A model generated the notes under the pieces. It was not told where the DNA came from. It saw only the letters and a list, made by a program, of their open reading frames with translations, and did not search any database. A program made the translations under genes and the position numbers. A stretch of DNA of 53,463 bases from Fusobacteriota bacterium (GTDB lineage: Bacteria > Fusobacteriota > Fusobacteriia > Fusobacteriales > JAAYPW01): the NCBI GenBank assembly GCA_012519615.1, contig JAAYPW010000124.1, forward strand, positions 1-53,463. Direction: 5' to 3'. This document shows, one piece after another, positions 37,051 through 46,102 of this stretch (position 1 is the stretch's first letter; every line of letters begins with the position of its first letter).

Positions 37051-39504
37051 TTAATTTACTTTTGTTTTTTTAATATTCCAAATTTCATCTGCATATTGTT
37101 CAATTGTTCTATCACTTGAGAACTTACCTGATGCAGCTATATTAATTAATGCTTTTTTAGCCCATCCTTTTTTATCTCTATACGCTTTATCTACATCTTC
37201 TTGTGCTTTTGCATATGAAGCGAAATCTTTTAATACATAGTATTGGTCAGCAGGGTTACCTTCTACACCATACATTAATGAATTATATATTTCTCTAAAA
37301 ATTTCAACACTATCTATATTATAAGTACCATCTATTAATTGATCTATTACTTTTTTCACATCTGGATTGCTATTGTAGATATCCCATGGATTGTACGAAT
37401 GATTGTTGTTTAATTCAGTTACCTCTTCAGAAGTTAATCCAAATATAAATGCATTTTCATTTCCAGCTTCCTCTACAATTTCCACATTTGCACCATCAAG
37501 CGTTCCTATTGTTAATGCACCATTCATCATAAATTTCATGTTTCCAGTTCCTGATGCTTCTTTACCAGCAGTAGAGATTTGTTCTGATACGTCTGATGCA
37601 GGGAATATTTTTTCTGCTAAAGATACTCTATAGTTTTCTAAAAATACTATTTTAATTTTATCTTTAATTGATGCATCATTATTTACTTTGTCTGCTACAG
37701 TTGTTATTAATTTAATAATATCTTTTGCTCTTCTATATCCTGATGCTGCTTTTGCACCGAATATGAATGTTCTAGGATATATATCTAAATTTGGATTTTC
37801 TTTTAATTTATTATATAAGCTCATTACATGAAGTATGTTTAAAAGTTGTCTTTTATATTCATGTAATCTTTTTATTTGTACATCAAATATTGAATCTGGA
37901 TTAATTTCAATTCCGTTATGTTCTTTTACATATTTAGCAAATTCTACTTTACTTTCATATTTTATTCTCATTAATTCATTTAATGTATTTTCATCATCTT
38001 TATAATTTCCAAATTTACTAATATCTGATAAATTTGTTATCCAGCTATCACCTATTCTATCAGTTAAAACTTTTGATAACGCAGGGTTAGATTTTAAAAG
38101 CCATCTTCTTTGAGTTACACCGTTAGTTTTATTATTAAATTTTTCTGGATATAGTTGATACCACTCATTTAATTCTTCATTTTTAAGAATTTCTGTATGT
38201 AGTGCTGCTACCCCATTTACCGAATGAGACCCTACAATTGCAAGCCATGCCATTTTAACCATTCCATCTGCAATTATTCCCATTCTGTGATATTTTGCCC
38301 AGTCATTAGGATATTTTTCTTTTAATTCTTCTAGGAATCTTCTGTTTATCTCTTCTATAATTTGATATACACGTGGTAATAATGAACTAAATAGATCAAT
38401 CGGCCATTTTTCTAAAGCTTCTGCTAATATTGTATGGTTTGTATAAGCACATACTTTTTGAGTTATTTCCCATGATTTTTCCCATGATAACCCTTTCCAG
38501 TCAATTAATAATCTCATTAATTCTGGTATAGCTACAACTGGATGTGTATCATTTAATTGCATTGCAATTTTATCTGCAAACAAGTCATAGTTTTCTCCAT
38601 ATTTTTTAACATATTTATTTAAAATATCTTGTAAGCTCGCTGAAACAAAGAAATATTGTTGTTTTAATCTAAGAGCTTTTCCTGAAGGTCCATTATCATT
38701 CGGATAAAGTACTCTTGAGATATCTTCTGCTTGGTTAGCTTTCTCTACTGATCTTAGGTATTGTTCGTCATTAAATAATTGTAAATCAAATTCCCCATCT
38801 AATGATTCTGCTTCCCATAATCTTAGTGTATTAACTGTTTTGTTTCCGTATCCAACTATTGGCATATCATATGGTATAGCTTTTATATTTTCAGTATTTC
38901 CTCTTAAATACACTTTTTTACCTGTTTCATCTTTTTTTATTATAATATGTCCACCAAATTTTACAGTTACAGCTTCGTCTTGTTTTTTTATTGACCAAGG
39001 ATCCCCATTTTTTAACCAATTATCTGGTATCTCTAGTTGATAGCCATCTCTTATTAATTGGTGGAACATCCCATATTTATATCTTATTCCATATCCATGA
39101 CCTGGTAATTCTAATGTAGCAAGCGAATCTAAGAAACATGCAGCTAATCTCCCTAATCCACCGTTTCCTAATCCAGCATCTGCTTCTTGATTTTCAATTT
39201 CATTATAATCAAAACCTAATTCTGTAATTACTTCTTTAACGTTATCGTTTATTAAAAGATTAATAAGATTGTTACTAAATGCTCTTCCCATTAAGAATTC
39301 TGCTGATAAATAATAAGCTTGTTTACTATCATTTTTGTCATATGTTTTCTCTGTACTTATCCAATTATCAATTAAATAATCCATTGCAGCTCTTGATACA
39401 GCATCAAATATATCTCTTTTATTTGCTGTTTCAAAAGTTTTTCCAGTGTGTTCTTTTAACTTACCTAAAACATTTTCTTTGAAACCCTGTTTGTCAATAA
39501 TCAT
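37051..39504 (-). CDS. glgP: Glycogen/starch phosphorylase
   Basis: This PLP enzyme releases glucose-1-phosphate from alpha-1,4-glucans. The whole 817-residue family length is present, with YYLSAEFLMGR, LGNGGLGRLAACFLDS, GYGIRYKYGMF, NDTHP, NGVTQRRW, IFGAKAASGYRRAK and the PLP-lysine region SGTGNMKFMMNGALTIGTLDGANVEI. The ATG at 39504 is chosen because GAGGAGG lies eight bases upstream; the longer frame would start inside the -10 box of the promoter at 39566-39593. It fits a starch-use locus with the amylase and the carbohydrate-binding lipoprotein around it. Confidence 0.97.
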   Translation of the reverse strand: MIIDKQGFKENVLGKLKEHTGKTFETANKRDIFDAVSRAAMDYLIDNWISTEKTYDKNDSKQAYYLSAEFLMGRAFSNNLINLLINDNVKEVITELGFDYNEIENQEADAGLGNGGLGRLAACFLDSLATLELPGHGYGIRYKYGMFHQLIRDGYQLEIPDNWLKNGDPWSIKKQDEAVTVKFGGHIIIKKDETGKKVYLRGNTENIKAIPYDMPIVGYGNKTVNTLRLWEAESLDGEFDLQLFNDEQYLRSVEKANQAEDISRVLYPNDNGPSGKALRLKQQYFFVSASLQDILNKYVKKYGENYDLFADKIAMQLNDTHPVVAIPELMRLLIDWKGLSWEKSWEITQKVCAYTNHTILAEALEKWPIDLFSSLLPRVYQIIEEINRRFLEELKEKYPNDWAKYHRMGIIADGMVKMAWLAIVGSHSVNGVAALHTEILKNEELNEWYQLYPEKFNNKTNGVTQRRWLLKSNPALSKVLTDRIGDSWITNLSDISKFGNYKDDENTLNELMRIKYESKVEFAKYVKEHNGIEINPDSIFDVQIKRLHEYKRQLLNILHVMSLYNKLKENPNLDIYPRTFIFGAKAASGYRRAKDIIKLITTVADKVNNDASIKDKIKIVFLENYRVSLAEKIFPASDVSEQISTAGKEASGTGNMKFMMNGALTIGTLDGANVEIVEEAGNENAFIFGLTSEEVTELNNNHSYNPWDIYNSNPDVKKVIDQLIDGTYNIDSVEIFREIYNSLMYGVEGNPADQYYVLKDFASYAKAQEDVDKAYRDKKGWAKKALINIAASGKFSSDRTIEQYADEIWNIKKTKVN

Positions 39505-39565
39505 TCGCAATTCCTCCTCGTTTATGATAATTTTATTATATTGCATTAAATCTTTTTTCCTATCC

Positions 39566-39593
39566 ATTATATCATTTATTCATTAAAAGTCAA
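39566..39593 (-). promoter_or_regulatory. Promoter of glgP
   Basis: TTGACT (39588-39593, read on the minus strand), 16 bases, then a perfect TATAAT (39566-39571). This fixes the glgP start downstream of 39559. Confidence 0.8.
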
Positions 39594-39648
39594 GCTTTTT
39601 AATTTTTTTGTTATTTTTTACTAGGTTTTTCAATGCTTTGAACAAGTT

Positions 39649-39678
39649 GCTTATTTAATTTGTTTAAATTAAATAAGC
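39649..39678. promoter_or_regulatory. Long palindrome upstream of glgP promoter
   Basis: GCTTATTTAATTT and its perfect complement are separated by four bases. The 13-base arms lie about 55 bases upstream of the glgP -35 box. No U-run follows on the minus strand. Possible roles are a regulator site for sugar control or a weak plus-strand terminator with nothing to terminate. Confidence 0.55.
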
Positions 39679-39690
39679 TGTTTTCTTAAT

Positions 39691-39789
39691 ATGATTTATA
39701 TTTTATGATTTATATTTTATGATTTTTCTTTTATCTTTTATCTTTTGCTAATAACTAAACTCTAATAACTAAATTCTAAACTCTAAATT
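39691..39789. repeat. Two sets of 14-base tandem repeats
   Basis: ATGATTTATATTTT is repeated 2.6 times (39691-39727). After 20 bases, CTAATAACTAAAMT-type units appear three times, also at a 14-base period (39748-39789, the last copy diverged). The two units are unrelated in sequence, yet share the period. They lie in the glgP upstream spacer. Confidence 0.8.
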
Positions 39790-39832
39790 TAATCTATTAT
39801 AAAATTTTATTGTAATTTTCTACATTTCAAAT

Positions 39833-39874
39833 AAAAAAACCTGTAAAATAGCTTTTAAACTACCTTACAGGTTT
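39833..39874 (-). terminator. Rho-independent terminator after dockerin lipoprotein
   Basis: AAACCTGTAA pairs with TTACAGGTTT over ten bases, with an 18-base loop, and is followed on the minus strand by UUUUUUU. Confidence 0.88.
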
Positions 39875-39895
39875 AATATTTATTAATTTATATTA

Positions 39896-41695
39896 TTATT
39901 TACCTACTCTTGCTAATGGTACTGTTATTTTGTCATAATCCTCTTTTTCTGCTGATGTTGATGAATCTGCTGAATATTCTGTTGTTGCATTATCTATCAT
40001 TGAAGGATCCCATGGTAATACATCCATTGTTGATTCACCATATGTAGAAAATACCGCTACTGATATACCTGTTGTTTCAATATAAGATTTATCAATATTT
40101 AATGATGCTAAAGGCACTGTAATTTGATAAGCTGTCATTTTTGTCCCTCCTGATTTTATGTCTTTTAAAGTATAAGTCGACATATCAGAACTTGTTTTCC
40201 CACCGAAATTTCCATCTGAACCTACTGCAGCCCATATATTAGCACTCACTGATTGTTGAAAATATATATCTCTTACTACCCCTGTTTCTTTAAAACTAAG
40301 ACATATATCCTCTTCGTATCCAAAATACCCATTACTATCTGTTATGAAAAATCCTGGTGTCCCTATATTTAATCTAGGATGGTGCATTATTATTGTATCT
40401 ACGCCATCTTCAAATGTAAAGAATTTCCCTTTTGTCCATACATTACAGCCATCTGCCATAAGTCCATTTCCTGTTGCTCTTTTACCTGTATTTAGTGCCC
40501 AACCCATTGGTAAAAATTGAGAACCTGCATATGATTTATCATTATCTATTGTATCTACTTCATCAATATGAGGTATCTCTACCATTAAATAGAGATTTGT
40601 ACTATCCCATGCAGCAAATAATGCATATAGATCCGGATCTGGATATTCGTGGTAACCTAACCAGTTTCTTGGTGTATCAGCTGCTATTCCTTGTGCAATT
40701 TTCATACTTTCAGACCAATCAGAAAATCCTGTAATAGTTTTATTTTGACCAACTTGTCCATTTGGATTTGTAGCGTATCCTTCAACATTGTATGCTTCTC
40801 CCCCTGAACCACTGCTACCTTTTTCATTTACTGTTATACTGTGACTAGCTGTTTTACCGTCATAAGTAGCTGTAATTATAGCACTACCTTTTGCTTTTGC
40901 TTTTAATGCACCTGCTTCTACTGCTACCACTGATGGATCCGACGATACAAATGTTGCCTCACTTGTTATCGCGTTCGAAGTTCCATTTGAGTAGCTAGCA
41001 TTTACTGTTATATTTATAGTATCGCCTACAAATGCTGTTGATGACCCAGTTACAGTTATCCCTTGTAATAGAACCGCTTCTGGTTTTGTTTTACCGTAGT
41101 TATTTGCTAATACTGCTAAGTCACTGGCGTTCACAATTGCATCCGGTGTGCTAAATGCGTATAAACTTGCCCAATTACCCGTCCCTTTTGTTGCTGGTGC
41201 AATATCACATATATTTGTACCTGTTTTATTATAATTTTCTTTAAATATATTAAAATCAAATATATCTATTTTCTCATCATTATTAAAGTCACCAAGTAAT
41301 GTTTCACCTGCTCTTTTAAATTTACCACTGTTTAACACTGCTTTTTCCATTTTAGACTCTGTTATTACATCTTTTAAAACTATCTCTGCATTCGTTGCAA
41401 AACTTAGGTCTAATATTACATCGCCTATATTAATATCTTCCCCTTTTTTTGCAATTGCAACTGTAGTATTTCCATTATTAACATTACTAATATACAGATA
41501 GTCAGAATTAATATCAATATTCTCATATTCACCCTTAATTTCAAACTCTACCCCTAAGATAGCCTCTTTTGCAACTAATTTTTTGTCCTTGTTTACATAC
41601 ACACTATTAAATTCGTCCTTATTGTCACTTTGACAAGAAGCAAATAGAGCTACTATTAATGTAGTTAACAATAAAAACTTTTTAATGTTTTTCAT
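39896..41695 (-). CDS. Cohesin/dockerin/Big2/CBM9-like surface lipoprotein
   Basis: The lipobox FASC anchors the protein from Cys21. Next is a cohesin-like beta domain (about 30-125), then a type I dockerin with two calcium loops (GDFNNDEKIDIFDF and the DAIVNASDLAVL segment, about 130-200). A bacterial Ig-like Big2 domain follows (about 210-295), then a Ser/Gly linker. The C-terminal ~290 residues resemble a CBM9/DOMON-like sugar-binding module (SDWSESMKIA, YALFAAWDSTNLYLMVEIPH). It looks like a surface carbohydrate-binding protein, not an enzyme. It lies upstream of glgP, and both have own terminators. A cohesin and a dockerin in one chain is unusual. Confidence 0.75.
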   Translation of the reverse strand: MKNIKKFLLLTTLIVALFASCQSDNKDEFNSVYVNKDKKLVAKEAILGVEFEIKGEYENIDINSDYLYISNVNNGNTTVAIAKKGEDINIGDVILDLSFATNAEIVLKDVITESKMEKAVLNSGKFKRAGETLLGDFNNDEKIDIFDFNIFKENYNKTGTNICDIAPATKGTGNWASLYAFSTPDAIVNASDLAVLANNYGKTKPEAVLLQGITVTGSSTAFVGDTINITVNASYSNGTSNAITSEATFVSSDPSVVAVEAGALKAKAKGSAIITATYDGKTASHSITVNEKGSSGSGGEAYNVEGYATNPNGQVGQNKTITGFSDWSESMKIAQGIAADTPRNWLGYHEYPDPDLYALFAAWDSTNLYLMVEIPHIDEVDTIDNDKSYAGSQFLPMGWALNTGKRATGNGLMADGCNVWTKGKFFTFEDGVDTIIMHHPRLNIGTPGFFITDSNGYFGYEEDICLSFKETGVVRDIYFQQSVSANIWAAVGSDGNFGGKTSSDMSTYTLKDIKSGGTKMTAYQITVPLASLNIDKSYIETTGISVAVFSTYGESTMDVLPWDPSMIDNATTEYSADSSTSAEKEDYDKITVPLARVGK

Positions 41696-41863
41696 TACAC
41701 AACCTCCTGTTTTATTTTATTTTTTTGGTTAAATTTTAATCACTGTACGATTTATTGATAAGCAAATTTATTTCAAAAAAATATTTTTCGATATAAATAT
41801 CTTTGATGAAAACATTTAATACTATTCTATTATATATATGTGTATCAATTTATTATTAAAATT

Positions 41864-44647
41864 CTAGGTTCTATTTAAAAAATATTCTACTTTTTCGTAT
41901 AATATTTGTTTTTTTAATGGTTTTGAAATATATTCATTTGCACCAACTTCAAGCAATCTTTTCCTATCTATATCAGAGTCATATCCGCTTACTGCAATAA
42001 TTGATAACTCTTTTTTATTTTTCTCTTTCTCCTCTTTTCTTATAATTTTTATTGTTTCATATCCATTTAGAGTTGGCATTTGTACGTCTATTATAAGTAA
42101 ATCAATTTTTTCTGTTTTCATAATTTCCAAACATTCGTATCCGTCTCGACCAGTGAAAACTTCATACCCAGCATTTTCTAGTAATAGTTTACCCGATTTT
42201 AAGTTTATTTCATTATCATCTATAAATAAAATTTTGGAATTAATTGTTATTTCTTTTGAATTAAATTTACAATAGTGTTTTATTTTAGAAATTAAATCCT
42301 TTCTTTTTATTGGTTTTGTCATATATCCGGATATACCCATATTATTAATTTCGTTTAAATTATACTTAACATCAACAGAAGTAAATAAAATTACTGATGT
42401 AACCTCGGGATTAATATATTCTTTTATTCTTTCCATAGTTTCTATTCCATTCATATTAGGCATATGCATATCCAAAAGTATTAAATCGTATTTATTATTT
42501 CGAACTTTTTCTATTCCACTCATGCCATTTTCTGAAAAATCTAAATTTACACCTTCTGGTGTAAGCATTTTATCTACTATTTTACAATTAATCACGTTAT
42601 CATCAATCATAAGTATTTTCCTCCCATTTAAAATGAGATTATTTTTCTGATTATTTAATATATATTTTTCTGAAATTTCTACTGGTATATTAAAATAAAA
42701 TTTTGACCCAATTTCTTGTTTATTATGATTAATTTCTCCTCCCATTAGATTAATAAATTTTTTTGAAATTGCTAATCCTAGACCTGCACCTTGATATTTT
42801 TTTGAATAACTAATATCACCTTGCATAAATGGTTTAAATAACACCTCCTCATTCTCGGAACTAATTCCCACTCCTGTATCTATTACGTTTACCACTAGAT
42901 TTGCTTTATTATTTAATATATATTCTGTTTTTATCTCTAAATAAATATATCCTGTATCTGTAAATTTAAGTGAATTCCCTAGTAGATTAGTAATAATCTG
43001 ATTTAATTTACCGCTATCAACTATTATAAACGGTGGAACATCCGATTCTATATAATATATAATCTCTATGTTTTTTTTATGTGCATTTACAATAAATAAA
43101 TCAATTATTTTTTTTATATAACTCTCAAGTTCGATCTCGTTATATTCTAATTCTATTTTTCCCTGTTCTAATTTAGATAAATCAAAAATATCATTTATTA
43201 TTTTATGTAATAAATTCGAAGAATACTCAATGGTGTCTACATACTCTTCAACTTCTTTACTAAGAGTTTCTAATTTAATTAAATCGATCATTCCAAAAAT
43301 CCCATTTAGAGGTGTTCTTATTTCGTGACTCATATTTGCTAAAAAAAGATTTTTAGAGGCATTTGCTCTTTCAGCAAATTCTTTTGCTAAAGTTAATTCT
43401 AAATTTATTTTTTTATTTTTTTCTTCAAATTCTTTCTTTGATAAAATCATACTATTCATGCTTTTTGCTAATTCATAAAATTCTTCATATACCATTTTTT
43501 GTTCATCTATTAAAATATTTTCATTTTGATTTTTTTGAAAATTATCTTTAAAAATTTCAATTTGTCTTACAATTTTTACTGAAAATAAAAAATATATAAC
43601 TACACTTAATAAAAATATTGTAACAAATATAATAAAAAATATCAGATTCTTTTTTATATAAACATTTAATACAATTTTTTTTGCATTTTGAATATCATGA
43701 TCTATATAATCAATATATTCTCCAATTCCAATATACAAGTTCCAATCTAAAATCGGATATACATAACTAAGTTTATTTTTCTCATTTTGGTTTGTAACCT
43801 TTGGCATATTATATTTTACAAATCCCCCACCTAATTTTGCAATTTTTATAAGTTCTTGGACTACTTTTATACCGTTTTTATCCTCTACATTATACATATT
43901 TTGTCCTTTACCGGGACCTAACAATGTATTTCCATCCCAGTCAGATATAAAAATATCATCGTTTTGCTCTTCAGCTAATTTTGAAATCTTATAGATTATA
44001 TTCTCTTTTAGTTTTTTTTCAAAACTAGTAATACTTTCAGATGTGCCTAAAATCCAGTTTTTATTTTTTAAAGTAGTATAATACACTATATTTTTGCTAA
44101 TACCATCACCTAACATGTGTTCAACATAACCCTCGTCATTATTTTCTGAAAATAAAATTATCTCTTTAATTAATTTTCTATTTTCAACATTTATAATATC
44201 AAATAAATTCTCTCCCTCTAATTTCACATTTCTTGGATTAATTAAAAGTGTACCATCTTTTTTTAATATAAAAAAATTATTTTGTTTTTTATCATATCTT
44301 AAAATATTAATAAAGCTTTTAATTTTATTTAAAAACTCTTTTTCATTGGAATTTCTATCCTTATCTAATTCTATAATAGTTTGTTTAACAATATTTACAT
44401 TTTTTTTTAGATTTTCTCTTAAATTTTCTTCTAAATAAGTTTTTTCATAAATAATATATCGGTTATATTCTAAAATTTTATTTTTTATCTCATTCTCTTT
44501 TTTTTCTAATAAATATGCACTTTTATCCTCAGAAATTTTCTTGTAATCAATATATTCTATGATTGATAATGTTATAAATGATGTCATGAAAAATAAAAAT
44601 AATACAGTTAGAGAAAAAAACATATAAAATTTTTTAAATTTTTTCAC
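41864..44647 (-). CDS. Hybrid sensor histidine kinase with two receiver domains
   Basis: A sensor of 927 residues. TM1 (about 7-30) and TM2 (about 335-357) flank a periplasmic Cache-like region with two sub-domains (FFILKKDGTLLINP and ISDWDGNTLLGPG). After a coiled coil come the HisKA domain with SHEIRTPLNG and the ATPase domain with NLLGNSLKFTD, DTGVGIS and GAGLGLAI. Two receiver domains follow, with DMHMPNMNG and DVQMPTLNG and the lysines of TKPI and SKPL. There is no HPt domain, so a phosphotransfer partner must be elsewhere. The start is GTG with AAAGGGGG upstream. Its place beside the starch genes suggests, without proof, a link to sugar sensing. Confidence 0.92.
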   Translation of the reverse strand: MKKFKKFYMFFSLTVLFLFFMTSFITLSIIEYIDYKKISEDKSAYLLEKKENEIKNKILEYNRYIIYEKTYLEENLRENLKKNVNIVKQTIIELDKDRNSNEKEFLNKIKSFINILRYDKKQNNFFILKKDGTLLINPRNVKLEGENLFDIINVENRKLIKEIILFSENNDEGYVEHMLGDGISKNIVYYTTLKNKNWILGTSESITSFEKKLKENIIYKISKLAEEQNDDIFISDWDGNTLLGPGKGQNMYNVEDKNGIKVVQELIKIAKLGGGFVKYNMPKVTNQNEKNKLSYVYPILDWNLYIGIGEYIDYIDHDIQNAKKIVLNVYIKKNLIFFIIFVTIFLLSVVIYFLFSVKIVRQIEIFKDNFQKNQNENILIDEQKMVYEEFYELAKSMNSMILSKKEFEEKNKKINLELTLAKEFAERANASKNLFLANMSHEIRTPLNGIFGMIDLIKLETLSKEVEEYVDTIEYSSNLLHKIINDIFDLSKLEQGKIELEYNEIELESYIKKIIDLFIVNAHKKNIEIIYYIESDVPPFIIVDSGKLNQIITNLLGNSLKFTDTGYIYLEIKTEYILNNKANLVVNVIDTGVGISSENEEVLFKPFMQGDISYSKKYQGAGLGLAISKKFINLMGGEINHNKQEIGSKFYFNIPVEISEKYILNNQKNNLILNGRKILMIDDNVINCKIVDKMLTPEGVNLDFSENGMSGIEKVRNNKYDLILLDMHMPNMNGIETMERIKEYINPEVTSVILFTSVDVKYNLNEINNMGISGYMTKPIKRKDLISKIKHYCKFNSKEITINSKILFIDDNEINLKSGKLLLENAGYEVFTGRDGYECLEIMKTEKIDLLIIDVQMPTLNGYETIKIIRKEEKEKNKKELSIIAVSGYDSDIDRKRLLEVGANEYISKPLKKQILYEKVEYFLNRT

Positions 44648-44806
44648 TATTATAACCCCCTTTAGGATATTATTTCATAATATATTATACTATAAAAATA
44701 TATAAAATCCTTTTTTATTTTAATATGTTCTATAATATTCATATAAAACTAAATATTTTCAAATAACAATTTAATACATAATTATTATAAAATATTTTTA
44801 TTATAA

Positions 44807-44832
44807 ATAAAAAAAGGCATATACAATATGCC
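44807..44832 (-). terminator. Terminator 350 bases past the cupin gene
   Basis: GGCATAT pairs with ATATGCC over seven bases across a three-base loop, followed on the minus strand by UUUUUUUAUUU. The nearest upstream gene on that strand ends at 45180, an unusually long distance, so a non-coding transcript between the two is possible. Confidence 0.75.
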
Positions 44833-45179
44833 CAATAAAACTATATTAATATTTATCCATTTAATCGTAAATTTATTTAAAAATTACAAGATTATAACCA
44901 AATATTAAATATAAAATTTTTTTTAATCTAATATTTACCCAATATTACTTTAAATTTTCTTAATAATTTCAATTTTAATATACATATAATTACATTTGTA
45001 TTTTTAAATAGCAATCTTTTTTAATATTAATTAGCACTATATTTTCCATTATAATAAATATTTATGATTTTTTAAATAAACTCTTACAAATAGAAAATGC
45101 ATAATAAGATTTATATCTATAGATATTCATAGTAACAACTACATATTATAATTATAATTTACTCTATAGTAAGATTATT
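44833..45179. other. AT-rich stretch ahead of a terminator
   Basis: No frame with a ribosome site was seen. It is either the long 3' region of the cupin gene transcript or a small RNA gene that ends at the terminator at 44807-44832. Confidence 0.4.
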
Positions 45180-45977
45180 TTACACATCCTTTAATTTAAG
45201 CTCTAACTCTAAAATTTGTAAATTTACTGCTCCTATACTTTTTATAACCCTTACCTCTTCGTCTATAATACAAACTGCTTCATTTTCTGATACTTTAAAT
45301 TTCTTTCCACCTGTTTCTATAAGTGCAACTCCCTCAATTACTAAAAATACTGTGTCAATTCTTTCAGGATAATCAATCTCTCCTTGATTTCCATCTTTTA
45401 TATAAAAAAATGTAATATTACTTATATTCTCATAAAATTCATCAAATATTTTTACCGGATTAATTTTTTGAGTTCTTATTTTCTTTATTATATTAAATTT
45501 ATAAATATAAATAAAAAACAAAATTAATTCTAAAATTAGTACAATAAAATATATGATATATTGCCTTGAATTATATCCAAAAACTAAAAAAATAAAATAA
45601 GGAACAATTAGAAAAAATAACGTGTAATTTCCACTATTATATTTTTTATTTTTTAATGGTTTTAACATTTTATACAGAAAAAAAATAATTATTAGTGCCA
45701 ATACTGGTTTATAGTAAATAGTTTTTAATAGAATTGTTTCGAGTACTAGTAAAAATCCAATTAATATTGATTTTAATATTAATATTTTGTAAAAATTTAA
45801 GATAGTTTTGGTTATTATATTTTTTATTTTATTATTATTATTATTAAATTCTGGAATATTTACTACAATATTTTTTATTTTTCTATATTTATTTTTTTTA
45901 AAAAATACTATATTTTCAATCGCATATATAAATAAAATAATCAAACATATTATAATTTTATCAAAATATATCTCCAT
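45180..45977 (-). CDS. Polytopic membrane protein with C-terminal cupin-like domain
   Basis: I do not recognise the family. About five hydrophobic segments fill residues 5-175 (for example IICLIILFIYAIENIVFF and ILIGFLLVLETILL). An Asn run from AAT codons lies near residue 45. The last ~75 residues (DTVFLVIEGVALIETGGKKFKVSENEAVCI) have the cupin pattern of a small cytosolic beta barrel. The ATG at 45977 is preferred, with AAGGTGAG upstream; the longer frame adds 22 residues. It lies between two terminators, so it may be transcribed alone. A cupin fused to a membrane domain suggests a ligand-sensing or binding role. Confidence 0.65.
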   Translation of the reverse strand: MEIYFDKIIICLIILFIYAIENIVFFKKNKYRKIKNIVVNIPEFNNNNNKIKNIITKTILNFYKILILKSILIGFLLVLETILLKTIYYKPVLALIIIFFLYKMLKPLKNKKYNSGNYTLFFLIVPYFIFLVFGYNSRQYIIYFIVLILELILFFIYIYKFNIIKKIRTQKINPVKIFDEFYENISNITFFYIKDGNQGEIDYPERIDTVFLVIEGVALIETGGKKFKVSENEAVCIIDEEVRVIKSIGAVNLQILELELKLKDV

Positions 45978-46041
45978 CCGATATTTCTCACCTTCTTTCC
46001 GAAATTCGTTCATTACATCTATAAAAAAGTATATTATATAC

Positions 46042-46084
46042 AAAAAAAAAGAGAAACCAAGCTACATAAAGCAACTTAGTTTCT
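46042..46084 (-). terminator. Rho-independent terminator after esterase-like gene
   Basis: A ten-pair stem with one G-U (AGAAACUAAG with CUUGGUUUCU) is followed on the minus strand by CUUUUUUUUUG. It ends about 60 bases before the cupin gene's start. Confidence 0.9.
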
Positions 46085-46102
46085 AAAATATATTTTTCTT
46101 TC

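Noticed and set aside
39505-39567. Longer GlgP start at 39567
   Set aside because: That codon lies in the -10 box of the glgP promoter, and the ATG at 39504 has a strong ribosome site.
39691-39789. CRISPR-like array
   Set aside because: Units are tandem with no spacers, and no cas gene is in the window.
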